Shown here: piece after piece, positions 1 to 7,641 of the stretch | Layout of the letters: every line of letters begins with the position of its first letter | Position numbering within the stretch: the first letter of the stretch is position 1 | Source of the DNA: a virus | Virus record (IMG/VR): IMGVR_UViG_3300050821_002127 | Span: 1-47,011 of that record | Strand: one strand, 5' to 3' | Length of the DNA stretch: 47,011 nucleotides | Translations under genes and position numbers: made by a program | The notes under the pieces: model-generated | The model's input: the letters and a program-made list of their open reading frames with translations, nothing else | Told to the model about the DNA's origin: nothing | Databases searched by the model: none

Positions 1-97
1 ACCCCACCTTGGACGACCTCGGCCTTTCAAAGTACTGCTACGTGTTCGACCCACGTCGCATCAAGCTCCAGCCGATGGAAGGCGAGGACAACAAGCT
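1..97. repeat. Terminal direct repeat, left copy
   Basis: These 97 bases are identical to the last 97 of the window. The reading frame of the capsid gene continues across the join, so the two ends are the same piece of DNA seen twice. A circular or circularly permuted genome opened at an arbitrary point explains this better than true terminal repeats, because the repeat sits inside a gene. Confidence 0.97.
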
Positions 98-209
98 CAG
101 AATGCCTGAACGCCCCTATAACTACTTCGTCTTCCTCAAGTCGATGACGTGGACGGGCGCTATGACGGCTTCACAGCTCAACTGCAACGGCGTCTACGCT
201 ATCGCATAA
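3..209 (+). CDS. Major capsid protein, C-terminal part
   Basis: This is the end of the capsid gene whose start lies at 46080. Joined across the repeat, it encodes 347 residues. The frame enters from the window edge with no start codon of its own and stops at a TAA. The segment seen here contains a FDPRRIKL stretch and a YNYFVF stretch before a short C-terminal tail ending in YAIA. The exported-protein gene starts 1 base after the stop, so the two are probably translated from one transcript. Confidence 0.93.
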   Translation, partial: PTLDDLGLSKYCYVFDPRRIKLQPMEGEDNKLRMPERPYNYFVFLKSMTWTGAMTASQLNCNGVYAIA

Positions 210-210
210 T

Positions 211-957
211 ATGAAGAAAACACTTCTCTCAATCGGGCTGGCTTGCATTGCAACGCTAGCGCATGGTGCTGGTGCCCTTTGGGCGTCTCAGTCGTTTCTT
301 AACGGCCAGACCCTTTGGATTACCAATAACACCACCGTCACCAATCCGGGTTATTATAACTTCATCAACCACTTCGCATCGGGCGATAATGGTAACTGGT
401 TTATAACTCTCTCCGGCGCGAACGTTCAATCGGGTCTAACCAACACCGTGCTATCAACTAATGGCACGACTGTTATCACCAACCTAATAACGCTTCTTCC
501 TTATTGGAGCGCGTTCCCCAATCCCATCATCCCTTCCAACAACAATGGCGATGCTCAAAACAACGCCGCTATTTGGGTTGCAATGGACTACACCAACATC
601 CTGCTTGGGCCTAATCAGAACACATTCCCAACGCAGTATGCCACACCAACCAACTATATCTCCCCCGGCAATAGTAATGTTAACGTCGTAACATTCTACT
701 TTGCCCTCGGAGCTAATAGTGCTTACGGCGATAGCTATATGAATTATGACACCTTTAACACCAACGACTTCTTCTCCTTTGCGGTGACGAATCAAGGTGC
801 GGCGGGCGTCACATATCGTTATCAGCTTCCAACACAGTTCACCACTGGTGCCAACCGCATCATGTTTTGGAAAGCAACTGTTAGCAACATCAGCACCAAC
901 ACCCCCGGTATCCAGCTTAACCAGCTTTGGCTTGGGTCTTTCGGTAACGCACAGTAA
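211..957 (+). CDS. Exported protein of unknown function next to capsid gene
   Basis: The 248-residue product starts with a classic Sec signal peptide: two lysines, a hydrophobic core of about 15 residues, and an Ala-His-Gly-Ala cleavage region near residue 20. The mature part is rich in Asn, Thr, Gly and aromatic residues and looks all-beta. I recognise no family. It is co-transcribed with the capsid gene (1 base apart) and the transcript ends at a strong terminator 7 bases downstream, so it should be made in large amounts late in infection. Candidates are a decoration or virion surface protein, or a protein sent to the host envelope. The signal peptide favours the second. No Shine-Dalgarno sequence precedes the start. 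Confidence 0.8.
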   Translation: MKKTLLSIGLACIATLAHGAGALWASQSFLNGQTLWITNNTTVTNPGYYNFINHFASGDNGNWFITLSGANVQSGLTNTVLSTNGTTVITNLITLLPYWSAFPNPIIPSNNNGDAQNNAAIWVAMDYTNILLGPNQNTFPTQYATPTNYISPGNSNVNVVTFYFALGANSAYGDSYMNYDTFNTNDFFSFAVTNQGAAGVTYRYQLPTQFTTGANRIMFWKATVSNISTNTPGIQLNQLWLGSFGNAQ

Positions 958-963
958 TGGGTT

Positions 964-1000
964 GGGCCAGAGGGTTCGTGGTTGTCCCTCTGGCCCTTTT
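964..1000 (+). terminator. Strong intrinsic terminator after the capsid operon
   Basis: A perfect 11-bp stem (964-974 with 986-996, GGGCCAGAGGG and its complement) has an 11-base loop and is followed directly by TTTT. It lies between the exported-protein gene and the next virion gene. It should cut much of the read-through from the capsid genes into the tail genes. Confidence 0.9.
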
Positions 1001-1018
1001 CAACAATCGAATAAAATT

Positions 1019-1468
1019 ATGGAACTAGCGACATTGACACTCAAGTTGAATCATAATGGAACAGATGTTCGCAAGACCGATATCACTCCAGCGGAAGCAC
1101 AGGTCTTGCGGAGAATGTTCGAACCTCTTTGCGGCACTAATCCAATTTGTGACCTCAAGGTAACAGGCAAAGCTCTCACCAGCGAACACACCGGCCAAGG
1201 CGAAGACGCTGAAGTAGAGAGCCGCGACCGCACACCCGAAGAAGAGATTATGCGTCTGCGTGGCATGTATGATAGTAGGCTGATTGAGAAGATGTTTCCC
1301 GGCGAGAACCCCAATCTGCCTGAGACCTTCGCCAAGGCCCGAATACCTGTCGGCCAAGGATGGCAACAGCCGGTCAAAGCACCCGAGTCCAAGCGCATGA
1401 GCTTTCCGCGCTCCGACTCCAAAGAAGAAGTCGAACAATTCGAGGAGTCGTTAGTGGCTAAGATGTAA
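1019..1468 (+). CDS. Hypothetical late protein, possible virion component
   Basis: This 149-residue protein is not recognised. The chosen ATG follows the terminator; the frame is open further upstream, but that would run through the terminator hairpin. The N-terminal half looks like a small beta-alpha domain (ELATLTLKLNHNG, then a helix), and the C-terminal half is charged with helices and a Lys/Glu-rich tail. It is the first gene after the capsid terminator and 4 bases before the next gene, in the place where podoviruses often carry small head-completion or connector proteins. That role is inferred from position only. Confidence 0.7.
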   Translation: MELATLTLKLNHNGTDVRKTDITPAEAQVLRRMFEPLCGTNPICDLKVTGKALTSEHTGQGEDAEVESRDRTPEEEIMRLRGMYDSRLIEKMFPGENPNLPETFAKARIPVGQGWQQPVKAPESKRMSFPRSDSKEEVEQFEESLVAKM

Positions 1469-1472
1469 ACTT

Positions 1473-1781
1473 ATGAGCAAGCCTATTGAAATAATCAAGG
1501 TTGAGAAATTGACCATTAACCTGAATGGAAAACGTCTTGAACTCTCAATTGAAGACGCAAGAAAGCTTCACACGGAACTGGAGTCTGCTTTGGGCCTATC
1601 GCCAAGAGTTGTTACTTACATTCCGGCTCCACAAGTTACATACATTGGGCCGACTTATTACCCCCCGCAACCGTCAATCTGGCCTACCGTTTGGTGCGGT
1701 TCGGGGCAACACACTAGCGGAGCGCTTGGGGTAAGCCCTAATCAAGCTATAAATATGGGTGGCCTTAACCAACTAACCTAA
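1473..1781 (+). CDS. Small late protein with Pro/Tyr-rich centre
   Basis: The 102-residue protein is unrecognised. An N-terminal beta-alpha segment of about 45 residues is followed by a Pro/Tyr-rich linker (YIPAP, TYYPPQP) and a Gly/Asn-rich tail. Its stop codon touches the start of the adaptor gene with no gap. A shadow frame inside it is shorter and has a poor composition. It is probably a minor virion or assembly protein by position. Confidence 0.65.
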   Translation: MSKPIEIIKVEKLTINLNGKRLELSIEDARKLHTELESALGLSPRVVTYIPAPQVTYIGPTYYPPQPSIWPTVWCGSGQHTSGALGVSPNQAINMGGLNQLT

Positions 1782-2861
1782 ATGGCTCGCGGCACTCCAT
1801 TGGCACAGCTCCGCCAGATGCTTCAAGCTGAGGTCGGCGACTCCATAGTCGTCACTAACACCAACGCAAACAACGTCTACAACCTACTCCTAGCCAGCAC
1901 ACAAAAATGGCTAGGAGTAGAATACGACTGGCCGGTGTTAGAGCAACCAATGGACGTAACGACTGGAGGCGGCGCACGCTTCTTAACAATGCCCAACATT
2001 AACTGGGAACGCCCCACGCAGGTCTTTGTCAAATGGAACAACGTCTACGAAAGTGTTGACGTCGGTATCGGAGTAGACCAATATAACACTCTCGACCCCG
2101 ACCAAGGTCAAGCTTCCGACCCCGTGCAAAACTGGCGCATAGCAGAACAAATGGAAGTGCCGCCGCCGTTAACAGCACCTACCCTAGCCACTAGCGGCAC
2201 TGGCTTAACCGGTACCTACCAATACGCTATAACCTACGTTACCAACTTTGGCGAAACAAGCATTGGCCCGTCTGCCTCCATCGTTCTGGCGAACCAAGGA
2301 GTGGCATTGACCAACATACCATTGGCACCCTTTGGAACTATCCAAAGCGGCATTGACACCACGGCCAACACGTTTCCCTTAGTAACCGCCCGAAAGGTTT
2401 ATCGCACGACCGCGGGCGGTTCGGCTTTTCTCTTGTTAGGAACGATTCCTAACAACACAGCAACCACATTTACCGACACCGGCATAGCTGATATTGCTTT
2501 GGGAAGTGCCGCGCCAATCTACAGCACAGCCGAGGTAACAGCTTTCGAGATATGGCCCGTGACCGTAACCAGCCAAATAATCCGCTTCGTCGGCCAACGT
2601 ATAGTTAATCCTCTCGTTAACGATACCGACACCGCCGACCTCGACGACCTCTGCATAGTCTACTATGCCGCCGCTCACATTCTAGCTAGGAAAAAACAAC
2701 AAGACGCACCACTTATGCTACAAAGAGCGCAGAGCCGCCTCGCCCATGTCCGCGCCAACTACCCTCGAACCGACAAGCATATAGTCTTCGGTGGCGTCCA
2801 AGACACCCGCTCTCTTCGTCGCATCGTCCCGATGATAGTTGTCGCTGGCAATAAACAATAA
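1782..2861 (+). CDS. Podovirus head-tail adaptor (tail tube/adaptor) protein with Ig/Fn3-like insert
   Basis: The product has 359 residues. The N-terminal helices (LRQMLQAEVGDS, NVYNLLLASTQKWL) and the C-terminal helical segment (DLDDLCIVYYAAAHILARKK, then QRAQSRLAHVRANYP) match the helical-bundle adaptor that docks under the portal in podoviruses, like T7 gp11. Between them, roughly residues 125-250, sits an inserted beta-rich segment with Fn3/Ig-like features (YQYAITYVTNFGETSIGPS, RKVYRTTAGG). Position after the capsid and ahead of the fibre fits. Three perfect inverted repeats lie inside the coding sequence. Adaptor assignment is by pattern and order; the exact family was not checked. Confidence 0.75.
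   Translation: MARGTPLAQLRQMLQAEVGDSIVVTNTNANNVYNLLLASTQKWLGVEYDWPVLEQPMDVTTGGGARFLTMPNINWERPTQVFVKWNNVYESVDVGIGVDQYNTLDPDQGQASDPVQNWRIAEQMEVPPPLTAPTLATSGTGLTGTYQYAITYVTNFGETSIGPSASIVLANQGVALTNIPLAPFGTIQSGIDTTANTFPLVTARKVYRTTAGGSAFLLLGTIPNNTATTFTDTGIADIALGSAAPIYSTAEVTAFEIWPVTVTSQIIRFVGQRIVNPLVNDTDTADLDDLCIVYYAAAHILARKKQQDAPLMLQRAQSRLAHVRANYPRTDKHIVFGGVQDTRSLRRIVPMIVVAGNKQ
1884..1920 (+). repeat. Perfect 13-bp intragenic inverted repeat
   Basis: Arms 1884-1896 and 1908-1920 are perfectly complementary with an 11-base loop (GCACACAAAAA). It lies about 100 bases inside the adaptor gene. No U-tract follows, so it is not a standard terminator. Confidence 0.9.
2384..2421 (+). repeat. Perfect 9-bp intragenic inverted repeat
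   Basis: Arms 2384-2392 (AACCGCCCG) and 2413-2421 are perfectly complementary with a 20-base loop. It is inside the adaptor gene, 11 bases before the next hairpin. Confidence 0.7.
2433..2455 (+). repeat. Perfect 10-bp intragenic hairpin
   Basis: TTGTTAGGAA at 2433-2442 pairs perfectly with 2446-2455 around a three-base loop, CGA. It is in the part of the adaptor gene that encodes the beta-rich insert. No U-tract follows. Confidence 0.85.
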
Positions 2862-2866
2862 CCCTT

Positions 2867-3691
2867 ATGACAAGAACATTCCCGATTCAATACCATATCA
2901 ATAGCTACTTGGTGCCATTGCCTTTAGCAATGTTTCCGGGCGGCATCTTCACCCTAGAAAAGCTTGAAGGCTACGTAATAGGCTCTGGCCCTGCCTACTT
3001 GCAGTTGTTTGACCTAGCAGCCACCGCTTCGCTTTCGTCTGGAGTGACGGTGCCCTTTAGGTCTATGCAACTCCAAGGAACCGACGGCTTCCTTTGGCAA
3101 TACGGAGACGACAACCTAGTCTTGCCTGAGCTACAAAATGGCCTCGTCATCGCCATTAGCTCGACCGACAACGTCTTCACCACCTATGCCTCGACCATGA
3201 ACCTTGTCGTCTCTATGGTCGAATGGGAGATGCAGTATACGCCTAATCCAACTAACCAAGCCTTGATAACTGTTGGCGATACAACGACGGCTATTTCTAG
3301 CCTCTCGGTGTGGACTAACGCTAATGCCACCGCTGGCGGCACTCAGCAGTCTCGCTTGGCCTTTGTCTATGTAATTAATGCTATCACCGCCGCCACCCAA
3401 AAGCTTTGGCTCCTGCTCTATGCCACCGACACTAGCCCCGCTGTCGGCACCCAAGCAATAGGCTCCTTCCCGATACCCCCTAAGGTCGGCACCGTTAATG
3501 GACAACTGAGCCTAAACTTCGGGTGGAATTCCAGTATAATCCCGACGCAGTATATACCTACCGACGCCACTGCTAATATCCAAGAAGCTGGCACGGTTAA
3601 GAGCGGATGCTTCTTACAGCTTTCCACTACTCCCGGTGTATATACAACTGCCGCGCCTCAAACAGTCACTATCAAAGCCCAATACTACTGA
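2867..3691 (+). CDS. Beta-rich virion protein, unrecognised
   Basis: The 274-residue protein is unrecognised. Composition and alternation suggest beta structure throughout, with no signal peptide, although residues 13-30 are fairly hydrophobic. It lies between the adaptor and the fibre, and its TGA overlaps the ATG of the fibre gene (TGATG), so the two are translationally coupled. A baseplate, fibre-attachment or head-fibre role is possible. Adjacent podoviral genes in this slot are usually structural, but I have no motif to prove it. Confidence 0.7.
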   Translation: MTRTFPIQYHINSYLVPLPLAMFPGGIFTLEKLEGYVIGSGPAYLQLFDLAATASLSSGVTVPFRSMQLQGTDGFLWQYGDDNLVLPELQNGLVIAISSTDNVFTTYASTMNLVVSMVEWEMQYTPNPTNQALITVGDTTTAISSLSVWTNANATAGGTQQSRLAFVYVINAITAATQKLWLLLYATDTSPAVGTQAIGSFPIPPKVGTVNGQLSLNFGWNSSIIPTQYIPTDATANIQEAGTVKSGCFLQLSTTPGVYTTAAPQTVTIKAQYY

Positions 3692-5574
3692 TGAAAAAGC
3701 TTCTTGCCCTTTTGGTCTTGTTAAGGTCTCTAACCGCCCTTGCTCAGCCCAATAGCCCCGGCCCTTACTGGAACGGCGGCGGGACAAATAGCGGTGGCGG
3801 AGGCGGTAGTACCACTACTAGCAATCTTGTAACTACTTCGTATACGAATATAATCTTCGCTACTAATCAAGCACTAGGAAACACATACACTAACTTATAC
3901 AATGTTCCAATAACAGTTTTTGGTGGAACTGTTAATCTAAACTCCAGTGGAACAGGTCAGCCGGTTTTATCGACAACAGTTCCTAGTCTTAGCGGTGCCA
4001 CATGGGGTGGAAATTCTGCAACTGGGCATTTAGCTATTAATCTGCCATCATTCTGCATTATTCCAAATGGCACATGGAGTTTCTCGGACTCCAGCACAGG
4101 AACTTCATCTTGTTCTATAATTCCTTCTAGTTTTCAGGTTTCAGTAATCCTGCCATTGAGTCAGACAAATACAATAGCCGGTTCTACTGCTGGTGGAACT
4201 AACGGAATTTTAATGCTTAATGGTTTTGGAACTAATACCACTCTCACAAATGCGACTCTTAATGGAAGCAACACAGTAAACGGAACGGTAGCATTCAACG
4301 CATCTGCATTCTTCGGATACAACGAGCAATTCATTTTTCAAAAGACTAATACGGCTGGGGGAAATAACATCATCGAGCTTACTGGAAGCACAAATAATTC
4401 AGGGCCGGGATTTGTATATGATATAATTGGACGAGCATTTAACGCGATTGACACCGGAATATGGGGAACGAATTTCTGGGGCTATGAAATATGGGACATC
4501 CCTCAAACCGCTGGCGTTCCATATTACGCTCCTTATGGAGATTTACCGCTAACTTACTTGGATGTTTCAGAGAGTGTGGGGCGCGTTTTCGCTCAAGGCG
4601 GTTCTCATGGTAACATTCCCGTATCTTGGCAGATGGTTGACCCCAAATACGGAATGCATTTTGGACTAGGCTACCTAGGTTCTACCAATAGTTCAGGAAA
4701 CGGTGGCACAAATAATCGTCTTTACGGGACAACGGTGAAGCAGAACGGAACTAACTTAGCTGATATACCAGCAGATGCTCCTTTGTTTGTGGACTGGGAC
4801 TTATTCAATGCAACATTTGATGTTTATGTTGGCACGTTCAGACTAGATAATGGAGTTACATTGAAAACCACGAATGGAGTATTAATTAAATCTAATGGGA
4901 CATTAGCCAATAATGTAGCCTTTGATTCCGCAGATACTTCATTAGTCAATCTATCCGCTGCTCAAATAGATGGAAAACGATTTGTTACTGGCTCTGATTC
5001 AGCCGTAACCGGTGCAACGGGGTTTTATGATGGTGGTGTTGCTCAGGGATTTAATATGACTGGTGGCAGCTTCGGTGTAACCGGTATGGATAACAATACC
5101 GTCATGTTTTGTTTCGGCGTAGCAGGAGATACTTTTGCGGACGGCGGCATATTTCCATGCGGCCCTCAGGGAAGTTTTTTTACGCATGATAATACTTGGG
5201 ATTTAGGAACATTGCTCAATGCTGCGGTCAGCACAAACAACCAAGTATATACGACAAACACTCAGGCTTGGAAAGTTATTGCTGGTTATCAGTTTCAGAG
5301 TCCGTTTGTAAGGCAAATAGCCGGACAGACAGGAGCCAAAACCGTCAACTTTCCTTCGGGGAGCATCCGCATCGCCGCGGCTGGCTCAAGCGTCGTATTG
5401 ACGGACAGCTACATCACAACGAACTCGATTGTGCTTCCAGTGTTGGCCACCCACGACACAACCGCATTCTCGGTATCTGCCGTCCCTGCCGCTGGAAGCT
5501 GCACGTTCTTTCTGAACGCGGCTGCCACTGGCGAAGTTGAGATTCGGTGGCTTGTGTGGAACGCAAACCAATAA
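3691..5574 (+). CDS. Tail fibre or spike protein with N-terminal signal-like peptide
   Basis: The 627-residue product has a fibre-like composition rich in Gly, Asn, Ser and Thr. The C-terminal 70 residues form a compact beta segment (IRIAAAGSSVVLTDSYI, PAAGSCTFFLNAA, EVEIRWLVWN) of the type that ends many phage receptor-binding fibres. The N-terminus reads as a Sec signal peptide: MKKLLALLVLLRSL followed by TALAQ, with an AxA-type cleavage site near residue 19, then a Gly-rich linker. The ATG at 3691 is chosen over one 84 bases upstream because it overlaps the preceding stop and gives the signal-like start. A signal peptide on a tail fibre is unexpected. Confidence 0.75.
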   Translation: MKKLLALLVLLRSLTALAQPNSPGPYWNGGGTNSGGGGGSTTTSNLVTTSYTNIIFATNQALGNTYTNLYNVPITVFGGTVNLNSSGTGQPVLSTTVPSLSGATWGGNSATGHLAINLPSFCIIPNGTWSFSDSSTGTSSCSIIPSSFQVSVILPLSQTNTIAGSTAGGTNGILMLNGFGTNTTLTNATLNGSNTVNGTVAFNASAFFGYNEQFIFQKTNTAGGNNIIELTGSTNNSGPGFVYDIIGRAFNAIDTGIWGTNFWGYEIWDIPQTAGVPYYAPYGDLPLTYLDVSESVGRVFAQGGSHGNIPVSWQMVDPKYGMHFGLGYLGSTNSSGNGGTNNRLYGTTVKQNGTNLADIPADAPLFVDWDLFNATFDVYVGTFRLDNGVTLKTTNGVLIKSNGTLANNVAFDSADTSLVNLSAAQIDGKRFVTGSDSAVTGATGFYDGGVAQGFNMTGGSFGVTGMDNNTVMFCFGVAGDTFADGGIFPCGPQGSFFTHDNTWDLGTLLNAAVSTNNQVYTTNTQAWKVIAGYQFQSPFVRQIAGQTGAKTVNFPSGSIRIAAAGSSVVLTDSYITTNSIVLPVLATHDTTAFSVSAVPAAGSCTFFLNAAATGEVEIRWLVWNANQ

Positions 5575-5577
5575 CCT

Positions 5578-5832
5578 ATGCAACTCAAAAAAGAAATCTC
5601 CGTCGGAAATATAGTCTCCATTTTCTCTTCCTTCGTTATGATAGGAATAGTATGGGGCACCGACCATGCTAGGCTTGACGGCCATGACAAAGTGCTTGAC
5701 AACCAAGCCGCCGATATTCATAAGCTGCAAGATGAGAACATAAAAGAAACAGAAGCCCGCGCCAGTCTATCTCAAGCCCTTGCAGTCTTAGCCACGACTG
5801 TCAACGACAATATAAAACAAAAGCATGACTGA
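5578..5832 (+). CDS. Small membrane protein with coiled coil, lysis or spanin candidate
   Basis: The 84-residue protein has one hydrophobic helix at about residues 10-27 (VGNIVSIFSSFVMIGIVWG) and a charged C-terminal helix likely to form a coiled coil (about 30-80). This N-in membrane anchor plus coiled coil is the layout of inner-membrane spanins and of XhlA-like lysis accessories. It is first in a run of three small membrane-protein genes that overlap by 4-8 bases. Which of them is the spanin cannot be decided from sequence. Confidence 0.7.
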   Translation: MQLKKEISVGNIVSIFSSFVMIGIVWGTDHARLDGHDKVLDNQAADIHKLQDENIKETEARASLSQALAVLATTVNDNIKQKHD

Positions 5833-6082
5833 TAATCGTAAAACCGATTGGACAGCCGTTGCCGTAGCCATAGTAACCGCCATCGGCTTCTTCATCATGC
5901 GGGACATAGACCAACTTTCAGCGGCCATAAAAGAAGAGCATACGTCAAACCAACACCAAGTAGAACTCGCCTTTCAAGCCGCAGAGAAAGATAACTTGCG
6001 CCTAGAAAACGAAGTCAAAGAACTAAAAGACTGGCGTGACTTTATTATCAAGCAACAGCTAGAACAACTAACAAACAAATGA
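5825..6082 (+). CDS. Second small membrane protein with coiled coil
   Basis: The 85-residue protein repeats the layout of its upstream neighbour: an N-terminal hydrophobic helix at about residues 10-25 (VAVAIVTAIGFFIM) and a long charged helix with heptad spacing to the end. It overlaps the preceding gene by 8 bases and the holin-like gene by 4. It may be the inner-membrane spanin partner of the lipoprotein encoded at 7378, or a paralogue of its neighbour. No sequence identity to a named family is claimed. Confidence 0.7.
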   Translation: MTDNRKTDWTAVAVAIVTAIGFFIMRDIDQLSAAIKEEHTSNQHQVELAFQAAEKDNLRLENEVKELKDWRDFIIKQQLEQLTNK

Positions 6083-6351
6083 AATGGAAACAATGGAAGG
6101 CGGGCCTTGGCATCGCAATGCTGACAGGCATATTTCAAGCCCTAGTTGGTCTTGGCGTAGGGTTAAAGTGGCAGCAGTTGCTAGTATTGTTTGCCTTTAA
6201 CATAGGCACGTCAGGGCTAGCCTACCTCAAATCCCATCCCGAAGATGATATTAAATTCGACACTACTATCACGACTAAAACATCGGTTGTGCAATCTACG
6301 GTCAAAACTCCTTCCGCCACGGAAGGCTCAACAACGCAAGAAAACAAATGA
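6079..6351 (+). CDS. Holin-like protein with two membrane segments
   Basis: The 90-residue protein has a short basic N-terminus, two hydrophobic segments (about 8-29, GLGIAMLTGIFQALVGLGVGL, and 33-49, QLLVLFAFNIGTSGLAYL) and a polar Thr/Ser-rich tail. This size and topology fit a class II-type holin, which would form lesions in the inner membrane at lysis. It overlaps its neighbours on both sides by 4 bases, within the membrane-protein cluster and 0.6 kb before a peptidoglycan-hydrolase candidate. Confidence 0.65.
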   Translation: MKWKQWKAGLGIAMLTGIFQALVGLGVGLKWQQLLVLFAFNIGTSGLAYLKSHPEDDIKFDTTITTKTSVVQSTVKTPSATEGSTTQENK

Positions 6352-6935
6352 AAAAACTAATCATTACGCTGGCAATCGTCGGAGTGGCCTTGGTAGGTAA
6401 GGCCCAGTCAACAGGTCTTAACGCTATTTGGCAAGGTATTCAAAACTCAGGTTTCCTTAGCGCCACTAACTATAGCTTTGAGCCTTACTATACCTATGCG
6501 CCAACAGCGCCGAAGCATAATGGCGGCGGCTTCTTAGCTATTTACAATGTCAATAACTATGTCGGTCTTGGCCTAGGCGGCGACGAACTTGGCCGCTTTA
6601 ATATGCTTTCAGTTAATGCGACCTTACAAGTACCGACTCAGCCGTTGACATTTATCAATAACTTCACTCATACCACCAATGGGATTCTTTATACTATCTC
6701 TCAAGTATACGTTACTCCTTTTACTCTTGGCGGCTTTGGCAAGCCTCTTAGTGGAACAAGCGTAGCTTCCACTAGTGGTGCAGCTACCATAACCGATACT
6801 GGTGCTTATGTCCAATTTGGACACGTCCTCGGTGGTCAATTTAACCTAGGCGCTTGTTATGGCCAATGGGATAATGCAGGTCTTTATAGCGGCAAACGCT
6901 ATCATGGCTTCTTCGGCTGGTCAAGAGGTTTCTAA
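6348..6935 (+). CDS. Exported protein resembling a small outer-membrane beta-barrel
   Basis: The 195-residue product begins with a Sec signal peptide (MKKLIITLAIVGVALVGKAQS, cleavage after KA or KAQ). The mature chain alternates polar and hydrophobic residues with many Gly and aromatic residues and ends in a Phe (GWSRGF), the C-terminal signature of outer-membrane barrels. I recognise no family. It overlaps the holin-like gene by 4 bases and the hydrolase gene by 1. Possible roles are changing the host surface to block superinfection, as known for phage-encoded outer-membrane proteins, or a part in lysis. Both are inference. Confidence 0.7.
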   Translation: MKKLIITLAIVGVALVGKAQSTGLNAIWQGIQNSGFLSATNYSFEPYYTYAPTAPKHNGGGFLAIYNVNNYVGLGLGGDELGRFNMLSVNATLQVPTQPLTFINNFTHTTNGILYTISQVYVTPFTLGGFGKPLSGTSVASTSGAATITDTGAYVQFGHVLGGQFNLGACYGQWDNAGLYSGKRYHGFFGWSRGF

Positions 6936-7381
6936 TGCGCTTCGTCCTTAAAAAGGGCACGACTACTTTGGATGATGCCATTAAATGGTTCACTAGAGGC
7001 GCCTATAGTCACGCATCGTTACTAACTCCAGACGACCGCATTATAGAGGCCGTTTGGCCAAAGGTGCGCGAACAAGCTTTTTTAGAATCATACCCCGAAA
7101 AGTGCAAGTATAATGAGTTTGAGGTTAAAACTACTCCATATCAAGATGCCTTGATAACGGAGTTTGCTAGAAAACAAGTCGGCAAGCCTTATGACCTTAT
7201 TGGGGACTTGCGATTCGTAACTCGACAGAACTATCAAAGCCAGCCGGACAATAAGTGGTTTTGTTCCGAACTAGTCTTTCAGAGCTTTTTAGCTGGTGGC
7301 GTGACTTTGTTCAACAAAACCGAAGGTTGGGAGGTTTGTCCTGACCTATTAAAGAGAAGTCCTTTGGCAAAGATGTTGTGA
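6935..7381 (+). CDS. Permuted NlpC/P60-like (YiiX/YaeF-type) cysteine hydrolase
   Basis: The 148-residue protein has the layout of circularly permuted papain-fold amidases of the YiiX/LRAT-like group: SHASLL with His26, IIEAVWP with Glu38, then GKPYDLIGDL and WFCSELV with Cys110 as the likely nucleophile. In this group the His comes before the Cys. Family members cleave amide or ester bonds, and phages often carry them near lysis genes. With no muramidase in the window it is the best endolysin candidate. A spaced purine run (AAGAGG) precedes the ATG, and the stop overlaps the next start (GTGA). Confidence 0.75.
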   Translation: MRFVLKKGTTTLDDAIKWFTRGAYSHASLLTPDDRIIEAVWPKVREQAFLESYPEKCKYNEFEVKTTPYQDALITEFARKQVGKPYDLIGDLRFVTRQNYQSQPDNKWFCSELVFQSFLAGGVTLFNKTEGWEVCPDLLKRSPLAKML

Positions 7382-7641
7382 AGCTAATGGCTTTAATTTC
7401 TAGCACCGCCTTGCTATTGGTGGGGTGTGTTACGACCGCTCCACCAATAGCCGCGCCGCCGGTGATTTCGCTGGAGGTGAAGTGGCCCGGCATCGTGCAG
7501 CCGATTACGGCTTCTCACGGCTACGTCGAGAAGTGCACCAACAGCTTTCCGCCGATGCCTGGCAGCACGAATGGCGGAAGTGGGTGCTTTGTAGACATTC
7601 AAACTAATAGTCAACGCTTTTACAGTCTCCTAGTACTATGA
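7378..7641 (+). CDS. Small lipoprotein, outer-membrane spanin candidate
   Basis: The 87-residue product has a short signal peptide ending in a lipobox (LLVGC, lipidated Cys at about residue 17), then a Pro/Thr-rich stretch. Such short phage lipoproteins near holin and hydrolase genes are usually outer-membrane spanins that link to an inner-membrane coiled-coil partner. Two such partners lie 1.5 kb upstream. The GTG start overlaps the previous stop; an ATG three codons later is an alternative. A perfect 11-bp inverted repeat covers the lipobox region. The C-terminal half has two further cysteines. Confidence 0.7.
   Translation: MKLMALISSTALLLVGCVTTAPPIAAPPVISLEVKWPGIVQPITASHGYVEKCTNSFPPMPGSTNGGSGCFVDIQTNSQRFYSLLVL
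7413..7451 (+). repeat. Perfect 11-bp intragenic inverted repeat
   Basis: GCTATTGGTGG at 7413-7423 is perfectly complementary to 7441-7451 with a 17-base loop. It lies in the lipoprotein gene about 35 bases after its start. There is no U-tract. Confidence 0.85.

Noticed and set aside
797-1018. Upstream extension of the 149-residue late protein
   Set aside because: It would run through the exported-protein gene and the terminator hairpin and has a shadow-like composition.
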